This document shows positions 7,699-14,285 of a DNA stretch of 18,934 bases, one piece after another. Location: NCBI GenBank assembly GCA_016287975.1, contig JAEEXV010000261.1, forward strand, positions 1-18,934, written 5' to 3'. The notes beneath the pieces were generated by a model that saw nothing but the letters and a program-made list of their open reading frames with translations, was not told the DNA's origin and did no database searches. This DNA comes from Lentisphaeria bacterium. Its GTDB lineage: Bacteria; Verrucomicrobiota; Lentisphaeria; Oligosphaerales; Oligosphaeraceae. Within the stretch, counting starts at the first letter, position 1. Each line of letters begins with the position of its first letter. Position numbers and translations under genes: made by a program.

Positions 7699-7765
7699 CG
7701 CTTTTCAACCAGACTCGTTTTGTCGTTTCAAGACGAAAAGTTTGCTGTCAGAGCCTGAAAACGCG
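7699..7765 (-). ncRNA. structured element, shortened copy B, in the DUF2828 leader
   Basis: Read on the minus strand, CAGGCTC (7757-7751) pairs with GAGTCTG (7716-7710), and CGC plus TTTT outside it pairs with AAAAGCG (7705-7699). The apical part has TGACAGCAA, as in the other copies, and a TCGT/ACGA hairpin. Compared with copies 1 and A, the first pair is C-G instead of A-U, a compensatory change. The GNRA hairpin is missing. It abuts copy A and ends about 30 bases before the DUF2828 start codon. Homology is clear over GGCTCT-N2-CAGCAA and GAGTCT only. Confidence 0.5.
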
Positions 7766-7897
7766 ATCCATCCAAGCCCGCCTTCCGACGCAAGACTCCA
7801 CTCCAGGCGAGCATTTCGGTCAAATCGCCGAACCTCATTCCAGGTTATGGCCAATCAGGGATTGCTGCAAGAGCCTTTCCGCTTGGATGAATCACAT
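7765..7897 (-). ncRNA. structured three-way-junction element, copy A
   Basis: A minus-strand homologue of 3792-3902. ATGTGATTCATCCAAGC (7897-7881) pairs through its GATTCATCCAAGC part with 7777-7765 over 13 bp, including one U-G wobble. AAGGCTCT (7877-7870) pairs with GGAGTCTT (7799-7792). CAGCAA is at 7867-7862. The 3' hairpin CGTC-GGAA-GGCG (7790-7779) again has a GNRA-type loop. Relative to copy 1 a U-A pair in the outer arm has become C-G and the tetraloop changed from GTGA to GGAA, both preserving structure. The insert between the arms is about 20 bases longer. It lies 96 bases upstream of the DUF2828 ATG in the same orientation. Confidence 0.68.
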
Positions 7898-7972
7898 CGC
7901 CATATTTAGCAAGCCCCATGCCAAGTCCACCCCACCCTCGCCGCCCCCCCGCCATGCGCCATTTTACACGGC

Positions 7973-8015
7973 CTATTTTTAGAATATTGTCTAATAATTT
8001 GATTATCTGCAAATC
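7973..8015 (-). promoter_or_regulatory. AT-rich island, probable promoter for the DUF2828 leader
   Basis: This stretch is markedly AT-rich in a GC-rich window and lies about 80 bases before structured copy A on the minus strand. Minus-strand TAGACA (7993-7988) matches a -35 box at 5 of 6 positions, but the best -10-like strings are 19-21 bases away. An inverted repeat TTAGA-N6-TCTAA occupies 7979-7994. If transcription starts here, both structured copies lie in the leader RNA. Confidence 0.35.
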
Positions 8016-8023
8016 CATCCCCT

Positions 8024-8053
8024 GGCCCATTCCCCGGCCCAAGAATGGGCCGG
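8024..8053. other. strong hairpin with two alternative folds
   Basis: GGCCCATTC (8024-8032) pairs perfectly with GAATGGGCC (8043-8051). Alternatively CCGGCCCA (8034-8041) pairs with TGGGCCGG (8046-8053) around an AGAA loop. The two folds exclude each other. The element lies beyond the 35-bp repeat array, downstream of the sialidase-like gene, and could end its transcript, but no T-run follows. Confidence 0.4.
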
Positions 8054-8073
8054 CACAGAACGCTCGGCTCTCC

Positions 8074-8329
8074 GATTGGGCTGAAGTCCGGGGTCTGGGG
8101 TCCCGAAAGATGGGTCTGGAGTCCGGGGTCTGGGGTCCCGAAAGATGGGTCTGAAGTCTGGGGTCTGGGGTCCCGATGATGGGTCTGAAGTCTGGGGTCT
8201 GGGATCCCGATGATGGGTCTGAAGTCTGGGGGCCCGTCCGATGGGTCTGAAGTCTGGGGTCTGGGGTCCCGAAAGATGGGTCTGAAGTCTGGGGTCTGGG
8301 GTCCCCGATGATGGGTCTGTGGTCCCGTC
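8074..8329. repeat. 35-bp G-rich tandem repeat
   Basis: Eight units of GATGGGTCTGAAGTCTGGGG followed by TCTGGGGTCCCGAAA or a close variant. Units begin at 8074, 8109, 8144, 8178, 8212, 8240, 8275 and 8310. Lengths are 34-35 bp except unit 5 (28 bp, internal deletion) and unit 8 (truncated at about 20 bp). Each unit itself contains two GTCTGGGG octamers. The G-runs could form G-quadruplexes on the plus strand. The array ends 14 bases from the stop codon of the sialidase-like gene. There are no spacers of CRISPR type. Confidence 0.93.
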
Positions 8330-8343
8330 AGCCGTCGTCCAAG

Positions 8344-9435
8344 TTATGCGAGCAGATCGGCGTATGGGACTTTGACGAGGAAGAACTGCCGCATGCCGTC
8401 CAGCGCGAGGTACAGCTGTTCCCGCGCGTCGTCGGCGAAGCCGTGCGGATAGCAGATGTTTCCGACCGCGTCGGGCGCGTCCCATTTCGGGTCGCCTTCC
8501 ACGTCTGGCGGTCGCCAGGCCAGCGGGATCCGCTTGCGCCAGGTGCGGCAGCCGTCGTCGCTGACCCAGATCTGCAGGTCGTTGCGGAGTTTCCGTTCGG
8601 GCGTGCAGACATTGTTCACCAGCGCCCAGCGGTCGCGCACGCGGTAGAGGACGACCTTGGTGCCTGGGTTGGGGATGGCTCCGGGGCGCGCCGCGCTCCA
8701 GGTGCGCCCGCCGTCCAGGCTCTCGCTCTCCCACAGCACGCCGCCTGGCTCCTCGCTGCGCAGCAGCATCCAGAGGCGTCCTGGCGCGATCTCGGCGACC
8801 TCGGGCTCCCAGAGATGGCCGCGGTTGCGGAGGCACCCGTGCAGCGTGAAGGTGCGCCCCTGGTCGGCGGAGCGCAGCACGCCCGAGCAGAAGTTCCACC
8901 TCGGGGACAGGGGGCGCCCGTCGATGCTCTCCTGCCAGTCGCCGCGCGTCTCCGTCCAGTAGACTGGGAACAGCCACGTCCCGTCGGAGAGCACCTTGCC
9001 CTGCCGCACGACCACGTTCGGCGGAATCCCTGGCAGGCTCGCCGGCTCCGACCAGGTGCGCCCCGAGTCGCCCGTGTGCGACACGAAGGCGCGCACCTCC
9101 GAGTAGTAGGTGCGGAAGTCGTAGGTCTGGAAGACCAGGAAGGGCCGCTCCCCCTCCGTGAAGAGTTCCGTGCTCCAGCAGCTGCGGAACGGATGGCGGA
9201 AGAGCACCTCAGGCGCGCTCCACGTAGCCCCGTCGTCCTGGCTCCGCACCGCCGCCACCACATTCTCCCGCGACGGCTCCTGCGTCCCCCCCGTGTACAT
9301 CAGCGCCAGCAGCGAGCCGTCCGGCATCCGCCGCAGCACCGGCTCCCGCGCAAACGGGAAGGACGGCGAGCACTGGTACATCGTCGTGTAGGGGTAGTGG
9401 AAGGTGAGAAACGGATGTGAAATGTTCGGGTTCAT
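8344..9435 (-). CDS. BNR-repeat / sialidase-like protein
   Basis: A 363-residue protein, probably a six-bladed beta-propeller of the exo-alpha-sialidase superfamily. Five Asp-box motifs are visible: SQDDGATW (65-72), a variant HTGDSGRTW (120-128), SADQGRTF (189-196), SLDGGRTW (239-246) and SDDGCRTW (292-299). FAREPVLRRMPDGSLLALMYTGG near the start and LWEPEVAEIAPGRLWMLLRSEEPGG (208-232) carry the Arg and Glu residues typical of the sialidase active-site region. The start at 9435 has only a weak GAGG (9442-9445). There is no signal peptide, so it would act inside the cell, unlike classical secreted sialidases. Substrate may be a sialic acid or another sugar. With the glycosidase/SIS pair it points to host- or plant-glycan use. 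Confidence 0.82.
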   Translation of the reverse strand: MNPNISHPFLTFHYPYTTMYQCSPSFPFAREPVLRRMPDGSLLALMYTGGTQEPSRENVVAAVRSQDDGATWSAPEVLFRHPFRSCWSTELFTEGERPFLVFQTYDFRTYYSEVRAFVSHTGDSGRTWSEPASLPGIPPNVVVRQGKVLSDGTWLFPVYWTETRGDWQESIDGRPLSPRWNFCSGVLRSADQGRTFTLHGCLRNRGHLWEPEVAEIAPGRLWMLLRSEEPGGVLWESESLDGGRTWSAARPGAIPNPGTKVVLYRVRDRWALVNNVCTPERKLRNDLQIWVSDDGCRTWRKRIPLAWRPPDVEGDPKWDAPDAVGNICYPHGFADDAREQLYLALDGMRQFFLVKVPYADLLA

Positions 9436-9569
9436 CCTGCGCCTCTGGTTGAATTTGCCTTTTTATCCAGCAAGACGGAAAATGTTCTTTGCCCAAGCGA
9501 GAAATGGGAAGTCCATGTCCTTGATTATCCCCGCCGCCGCCAAACCGTCCAGCGTCCCCCGGTCCGCCG

Positions 9570-11645
9570 TCACATCCGCCGCCGTCGCCTGGGGCGTCGT
9601 TGCGGGATGTCGCTGCCCCAGGCGGGCAGGCGCAGCTGGAACTTCGCCGAGCGGCGCAGCGCGGCCTGGCCCGCCTCGGTCAGTTCGATGACATGGTAGT
9701 CGCCGGTCTTTTGGAGATAGCCCTGCTCCAGCAGGGCCTTCAGCAGGCGGTCGACGGCCTCCTTCGCCATGCCCGCGAGGCATCCGAAGAGCGGGTTGCC
9801 GTCGAGGTCGTGGCTGCCTGCGGCGTCCTCCTCGCCGACCAGCATGTTGAAGACCCGACGGTAGCCGTAGGCGGCGTGGAGGCGGTCGATCGCGGTCAGG
9901 ATCCGCCGCGCGTGCGCCAACTCGGCAGGCGAGGCATCGACGCCCGCCGACACCCCGCCGCAATTGTCGCATTTCCCGCAAGTCCAGTCCCCGACCTCCT
10001 CGCCGAAATAGCGGAGGATATACAACTGGCGGCACTGCGAGGAGGAGCAGTATCCCGCCACGTCCATGAGCCGCTGTTCCTCCTGGTGGCGTTTCCGCAT
10101 CAGCGCCTCCCGATCCACCAGAAGCCCCGCCGTCTCCGCGGGCGCCACCACCCGCAGCGCGTGCACCTTGCCCGCGACGGGCGCGAACTCCAGCACGCCG
10201 TCCTGCGTCAGCGCCTCCGCGCAGCGCAGCGCCATCTCGGGACGCTGCCCCGCAATCGCGGCGAGTTCCTCGACGGTGCAGGTCAGGCGCGGCCAGCCCA
10301 GCATCGCCATCGTCGCCTGCAGCCGTTCCGCGAAGATCCCGCGCTGGGAGGCCCTGCCGTGATAGCGCCGCTCCAGTTCGGCCTTCCCTGCCAGCAGCCG
10401 CGCCCGGAACAGCGCCGTCTCTGGCGGCGGCAGATGCTCCACCACCCCGTAGCGCTCCAGAATCCGCAGCGTGCTCTCGCACTGCGCCTCGTTCTCGAAC
10501 TGCGGGAGGGCCGCGTGCAGTTCACTCGCGTCGCACCGAAACGGCATCCCGTCGGGGAGCGCCTCGCCCGCCTGGCGGAGTGCCTGCTCCAGGCGCATCA
10601 CCGCCTCCGCAGGCGGATTGTTCACCGACAGCAGATATTCCTGGATGCGCCGATCCTGGAAACTGTTGAAGAGAATGCACTGCGCCGGCCGCCCGTCCCG
10701 CCCCGCGCGCCCCGCCTCCTGGTAATAGGCCTCGATCGAACCTGGAATGCTGAAATGGATGACCCGACGGATGTCATGGCGGTCGATCCCCATCCCGAAC
10801 GCATTCGTCGCCGCCAGCACTGGACACGCGTCCTGCTGGAAATACTCCTGCGCCGACGCCCGCTCGCCCCCCTTCATCCCCGCGTGATAGACCCGCACCC
10901 CGAACTCCGCCCCCAGGAACTCCGCGTCCTTCCGCGACGCCGTGTAGATGATCGTCGGACACGCCTCCGACAGCAACTCACGCAGCCGCTCCACCTTGTC
11001 CGCGCGACGGCTCAGCGTCTCCACGCTGAACGACAGGTTCGGGCGCCGAAACCCCGACACCACATCCACCATGCCTGGACGCCGCAACTGCGCCCGTATG
11101 TCGTCCCGCACCCGCGGCGTCGCCGTCGCCGTGAACGCGCACAACTGCAGCGTCTCCAGCTGCGGCGTGCTTCCCCAGATGCGCTGATACGCGGGGCGGA
11201 AGTCATGCCCCCACTGGCTGATGCAGTGCGCCTCGTCCACCGCCACCAGGCTCGGCGGATTGCGCTCCAGCAGCCGCTGGAACGACGGCGCACGGAAGCG
11301 CTCGGGCGCGACATAGAGCAGTTTGACGCGCCCGTCCGCGGCGCCGTCGAGCGCCTCGGCCTGTTCCGCGAAGCCCTGCAGGCTGTTCACGCAGGCCGCG
11401 CCGATCCCGCGCTGCCGCAGCGCCTCCACCTGGTCGCGCATCAGCGAGATCAGCGGCGAGACCACCAGCCCGTAGCCGGGGCGCATCAAAATCGGCAACT
11501 GGTAGCACAGCGACTTGCCCGCCCCCGTCGGCATCACCACGCACAGTTCCTCCCCCGCCAGAATCCGCGATATCACATCCTCCTGAATCCCCTGGAACCC
11601 CGCAAAGCCGAACCAGCGCCGCAACTGTTCCAGGAGGTCACTCAT
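9570..11645 (-). CDS. recQ: ATP-dependent DNA helicase RecQ
   Basis: A 691-residue 3'-5' superfamily 2 helicase for recombination and fork repair. Visible motifs: MPTGAGKS (Walker A, 38-45), SPLISLMRDQ (63-72), DEAH (137-140), the aromatic-rich loop QWGHDFRPAY (144-153), FTATATP (171-177) and motif VI QEAGRAGRDG (309-318). The zinc ligands are Cys538, 556, 559 and 562 (CGKCDNC). An RQC winged helix follows at about 577-665. Motif VI and the first zinc cysteine are about 220 residues apart, far more than in E. coli RecQ; the extra part contains winged-helix-like segments. No HRDC domain is present, and the protein ends in a basic RRPRRRRRM tail. Its ATG overlaps the end of the XRE gene by 8 bases and it has no clear AAGGAG, so its translation is probably coupled to that gene. 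Confidence 0.96.
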   Translation of the reverse strand: MSDLLEQLRRWFGFAGFQGIQEDVISRILAGEELCVVMPTGAGKSLCYQLPILMRPGYGLVVSPLISLMRDQVEALRQRGIGAACVNSLQGFAEQAEALDGAADGRVKLLYVAPERFRAPSFQRLLERNPPSLVAVDEAHCISQWGHDFRPAYQRIWGSTPQLETLQLCAFTATATPRVRDDIRAQLRRPGMVDVVSGFRRPNLSFSVETLSRRADKVERLRELLSEACPTIIYTASRKDAEFLGAEFGVRVYHAGMKGGERASAQEYFQQDACPVLAATNAFGMGIDRHDIRRVIHFSIPGSIEAYYQEAGRAGRDGRPAQCILFNSFQDRRIQEYLLSVNNPPAEAVMRLEQALRQAGEALPDGMPFRCDASELHAALPQFENEAQCESTLRILERYGVVEHLPPPETALFRARLLAGKAELERRYHGRASQRGIFAERLQATMAMLGWPRLTCTVEELAAIAGQRPEMALRCAEALTQDGVLEFAPVAGKVHALRVVAPAETAGLLVDREALMRKRHQEEQRLMDVAGYCSSSQCRQLYILRYFGEEVGDWTCGKCDNCGGVSAGVDASPAELAHARRILTAIDRLHAAYGYRRVFNMLVGEEDAAGSHDLDGNPLFGCLAGMAKEAVDRLLKALLEQGYLQKTGDYHVIELTEAGQAALRRSAKFQLRLPAWGSDIPQRRPRRRRRM

Positions 11646-12099
11646 CCGACGGCACGCCGCCCCCCAGCAGCATCGTCCGAATGATCATCGCCAGCGCATG
11701 CTCTTTGCTCACGCCGAGGTTCCCCGAGACCTGCTCCGCCAGGCGCCGCAAGTCCTCCCGCGTCGCCAGCGACACCACCGCCAGAATCTGCTCCTCCGTC
11801 GCCGACGCCAGTTCTATCTCCTCAGGGGAGCGCTGCCGCGGCCCAAGATCCTCCACCCCGCTCCCGTCCTGCAGAAACTCCACGCTCGTGTTCAGAATCC
11901 GCGCGATCCGCGCAATCGTCCGCAACGGCGTCGAAACCCGATTCGCCTCCAACTTCGAGTACAGGCTCAGCGACATCCCCAGCCGCTCCGCCATCTCTGG
12001 CTGCCGCAAATACAGCTTCCGCCGAAAATAATGCAACTGGGTGCCCAGATTCCGCTCCGTCACCGGAGCCTCCGCCACTTCGCGCTTACGCCGTCCCAT
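11638..12099 (-). CDS. XRE-family helix-turn-helix regulator
   Basis: A 153-residue protein with ATG at 12099 and a consensus AAGGAGG at 12110-12116. Residues about 18-78 form an XRE/Cro-type domain: LGTQLHYFRRKLYLRQPEMAERLG, SLSLYSKLEANRVSTP, then IARIARILNTSVEFLQDG. The C-terminal part is helical and Glu-rich (SPEEIELASATEEQILAVVSLATREDLRRLAEQVSG) and may dimerise or sense a signal. The stop codon overlaps the recQ start (ATGAGTGA), so the two are co-expressed. Inverted repeats just upstream (12124-12146) are candidates for its own operator and could also control the divergent CapA-like gene. Which genes it regulates cannot be read from sequence. Confidence 0.9.
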   Translation of the reverse strand: MGRRKREVAEAPVTERNLGTQLHYFRRKLYLRQPEMAERLGMSLSLYSKLEANRVSTPLRTIARIARILNTSVEFLQDGSGVEDLGPRQRSPEEIELASATEEQILAVVSLATREDLRRLAEQVSGNLGVSKEHALAMIIRTMLLGGGVPSDE

Positions 12100-12123
12100 G
12101 GAATGGATGCCTCCTTGTCTGGT

Positions 12124-12157
12124 AATTGCTCACAATTTGATACAAAACTCTTATAAT
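12124..12157. promoter_or_regulatory. divergent promoter region with candidate operator palindromes
   Basis: AATTG-CTCA-CAATT (12124-12137) overlaps TTTG-ATA-CAAA (12136-12146), and both sit 25-47 bases upstream of the XRE start. A perfect TATAAT (12152-12157) follows on the plus strand, but no good -35 box lies 16-18 bases before it. The whole stretch is AT-rich compared with its surroundings. An XRE autoregulatory site is the simplest reading. A TGCGCT-GA-AGCGCA palindrome follows at 12172-12185. Confidence 0.42.
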
Positions 12158-12293
12158 ATAACGCACTTTTTTGCGCTGAAGCGCAGCGTCGGCATCGTCA
12201 ACCGGGATCAAATCCCCGTTCCTGTTCGGTAGGTTGCCTGGCAGGGATTACAGTATGGGCGGCACCGAAACCGTTTTCCAAGGAGACCAGACC

Positions 12294-13607
12294 ATGTCCC
12301 GCAACACGTTATCCGTCACCGGCACGGGCGACTCCCTCTTCCTCGCCCGCTTTCCCGAAGAGTACACGCAGGGAGGGCTGCGCGGCATCGCGTCGTTCAT
12401 CCAAGGGTGCGACTTCCGCCTCACCAACCTGGAGACCAACCTCTCCGACTTCGAGTATTTCCCGAACGCCTACAGCGGCGGCACCTGGCTGAACACGCGC
12501 CGCGAACTGCTCACCGAACTCTTCCGCTACGGCTTCAACTATTTCGGCACCGCCAACAACCACTGCATGGACTACGGCTTCGACGGGCTCCTCTCCACCC
12601 TCGACACCCTTGACCGACACGGCGCCGCCCACTCAGGCACGGGCCGCAGCCTGGAGGAGGCCGCCCGCCCCGCCATCCTGGAGGCCCGAGGCCGGAAGGC
12701 CGCCGTCTTCGCCGTCGACGCCTCCCTGGAACCGCCCCTCCCCGCGGGCCGCGCCACGCACGACCTCATCGCCCGCCCAGGCGTCAACTTCCTGCGCCAC
12801 GATACCATCTACACCATCTCCGAGGAGGAACTCGGCCATCTCAAGGCCATCGCCGCCAAGACGGGCGTCAACCACAAGCGCGACTTCAGCGTCGCCACGG
12901 GCTTCCTGACCCCCGCCCCCGACGGCATCTACTACTTCGGCCAGCAGAAATACACCACCCGCCCGGGCGTCCCCAGGACCTCCTGCAACGCCCAGGACAA
13001 GACCCGCCTCACCGACGCCATCCGGGAGGCCAGGTCGCAATATGAGCTTGTCTTCGTCCTGGTCCACTGCCACGACGACGACAATGTCCGCGTCGAGAAT
13101 CCCCCCGCCTATCTCATCGAGTTCGCGCACGCCTGCATCGACGCAGGCGCCTCGGCCATCTTCGGCGGCGGCTGCCACCGCCTCCGCGGCATCGAACTCT
13201 ACCACGGCTGCCCCGTCTTCTATTCCCTCGGCGACTTCATCTACCAGGGCCTCAAAATCGAGTTCCTCCCCGCCGACTTCATGGAAAAATACGGCATCGA
13301 CATCTACAGCACCGCCGAACAGGCACTCTACGCCCGCTCCCGAGGCAACACCGTCGGCCTCCACTGCAACCGCAAGAACTACCAGACCGTCCTGCCGAGG
13401 CTGGAGTTCGAGGACGGCCGCATGACCAGCATGTCCCTCCTGCCCGTCGCCCTCAACTTCGAGCGCAAGGACGACCTGAACGGCCTCCCCGTCGTCGCCG
13501 ACGACGCCGAGGCCAAGGCCATCCACGACCTCCTGAACGAACTCTCCGCCCCCTTCGGCCTCCGCCTCGAACGCGCCGCCGACGGACTCCTCACACCCGC
13601 ATCGTGA
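12294..13607 (+). CDS. CapA-family (PgsA-like) metallophosphatase-fold protein
   Basis: A 437-residue protein. ATG 12294 has AAGGAG at 12280-12285; the in-frame ATG at 12234 has none. Signatures of the CapA/poly-gamma-glutamate synthesis family, a calcineurin-like fold, appear in order: TGDSLF (11-16), LTNLET (43-48), GTANNHCMDYGFDG (85-98), LVHCHDD (256-262), GGGCHRLRGIELYHG (291-305) and VFYSLGDFIY (308-317). The usual CapA 'HwG' and 'GhHPH' motifs are altered to HCHDDD and GGCHRLRG. No signal peptide or membrane anchor is seen, unlike capsule CapA proteins, so a role in capsule synthesis is doubtful; a cytoplasmic phosphoesterase or amide-ligase-related role is equally possible. Its last 17 bases overlap the convergent chaperone gene. 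Confidence 0.85.
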   Translation: MSRNTLSVTGTGDSLFLARFPEEYTQGGLRGIASFIQGCDFRLTNLETNLSDFEYFPNAYSGGTWLNTRRELLTELFRYGFNYFGTANNHCMDYGFDGLLSTLDTLDRHGAAHSGTGRSLEEAARPAILEARGRKAAVFAVDASLEPPLPAGRATHDLIARPGVNFLRHDTIYTISEEELGHLKAIAAKTGVNHKRDFSVATGFLTPAPDGIYYFGQQKYTTRPGVPRTSCNAQDKTRLTDAIREARSQYELVFVLVHCHDDDNVRVENPPAYLIEFAHACIDAGASAIFGGGCHRLRGIELYHGCPVFYSLGDFIYQGLKIEFLPADFMEKYGIDIYSTAEQALYARSRGNTVGLHCNRKNYQTVLPRLEFEDGRMTSMSLLPVALNFERKDDLNGLPVVADDAEAKAIHDLLNELSAPFGLRLERAADGLLTPAS

Positions 13608-14055
13608 ACAGCGACGGCGACTCGGGCGCGGGGGCTTCGCCCTCGTTTTCCGTCTCCTCCAGCAGTTCCGCCAGACGCCGCCGCCAGACGTTCGCCGTCT
13701 TCACAAAGGTATCCATGCGCCGCACAAAGACGTCCTCGCCGCCCAGCGACGGCGCAAAGAGCTGCTGGAGCAGCAGATAGGTGTTGTCGTGGCTCAGCCC
13801 GAAACTGAACCCGCCTGACTCGCAGAAGCAGAACTGCGCATGCAGCAGCGCCTCGCAGAGCCGCGAGCGCGCCTCCTCCCCTTGCGGCACCGCCCCCAGC
13901 ACGCAGAAGACGAACAACTGCGCGCCCGCCTCGTCCCAGCGGAACTCGTAGGGCAAATCGTCAATCAGAAAGGCGGTGCGCCCCCCGTCGCAATCCGGCA
14001 GTTTCTGCCCCAGCGCAATCGCCATCGCCTCCATATACTCCGAAAACTTCGCCAT
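13591..14055 (-). CDS. CesT-like type III secretion chaperone
   Basis: A 154-residue protein with ATG at 14055 and AGGAGA at 14062-14067. It has the size and layout of class I T3S chaperones: an N-terminal helix (KFSEYMEAMAIALG), then strands TAFLIDD, YEFRWDEAGAQLFVFCVLGAVP, then a long helix with EARSRLCEALLHAQ, a FSFGLSHDNTYLLL segment and a C-terminal helix (DTFVKTANVWRRRLAELLEET). The last 15 residues are a loose acidic/Pro-rich tail. Such chaperones dimerise, bind the N-terminal region of one effector and deliver it to the T3S ATPase. They are typically encoded beside their effector, and here the neighbour starting 231 bases away on the other strand is a very large non-housekeeping protein. 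No T3S apparatus genes lie in this window. The fold call is by pattern, not by alignment. Confidence 0.7.
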   Translation of the reverse strand: MAKFSEYMEAMAIALGQKLPDCDGGRTAFLIDDLPYEFRWDEAGAQLFVFCVLGAVPQGEEARSRLCEALLHAQFCFCESGGFSFGLSHDNTYLLLQQLFAPSLGGEDVFVRRMDTFVKTANVWRRRLAELLEETENEGEAPAPESPSLFTMRV

Positions 14056-14136
14056 CGGCGTTCTCCTGACTTGCAGTTTTCATCCATCCTCCAGCACCCG
14101 CTGGACTTTCGGCGCCTTTACTATAATGCAAAAATG

Positions 14137-14182
14137 GCTGGCGCTTCAGGTCTCGCCAGCCTGTTTCCCGCCATTTGGCGGG
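14137..14182. promoter_or_regulatory. two perfect palindromes between chaperone and effector genes
   Basis: GCTGGCG (14137-14143) pairs with CGCCAGC (14154-14160), and CCCGCCA-TT-TGGCGGG occupies 14167-14182. Both lie in the 230-base divergent promoter region, so they could be operators or hairpins that insulate the two transcripts. The two sites are not similar enough to be called repeats of one operator. Confidence 0.4.
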
Positions 14183-14210
14183 ATGCCGCCACTGGTTTTC
14201 GGATCTCCGC

Positions 14211-14239
14211 TTGTAACATTTCCAAAAGCGGGGTAGATT
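14211..14239 (+). promoter_or_regulatory. candidate sigma70-type promoter of the effector gene
   Basis: TTGTAA (14211-14216), a 17-base spacer and TAGATT (14234-14239); each box matches consensus at 4 of 6 positions. Transcription would start near 14246, giving a 40-base leader with AAAAGGAG at 14271-14278, seven bases from the ATG. It is modest by sequence, but its position and spacing are right. Confidence 0.4.
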
Positions 14240-14285
14240 ATAGACGAAGCGTTTTTTTCGCCAAGCACCCAAAAGGAGTTGACTT

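Noticed and set aside
7801..7860. tRNA-like T-arm (GGTCAAATC) that would make a YrlA-type Y RNA
   Set aside because: No proper T-stem or acceptor stem can be drawn; the GNRA three-way junction explains the region better.
8074..8329. CRISPR array
   Set aside because: Units are contiguous with no unique spacers, and no cas genes are nearby; it is an ordinary tandem repeat.
9463..9520. Short peptide MDFPFLAWAKNIFRLAG between recQ and the sialidase-like gene (minus strand)
   Set aside because: It is 17 residues with a ribosome site only one base away from the ATG; probably chance.
14122..14127. Perfect TATAAT on the plus strand upstream of the effector
   Set aside because: No -35-like box lies 16-18 bases upstream, and it is about 160 bases from the start codon; TTGTAA/TAGATT at 14211-14239 is better placed.
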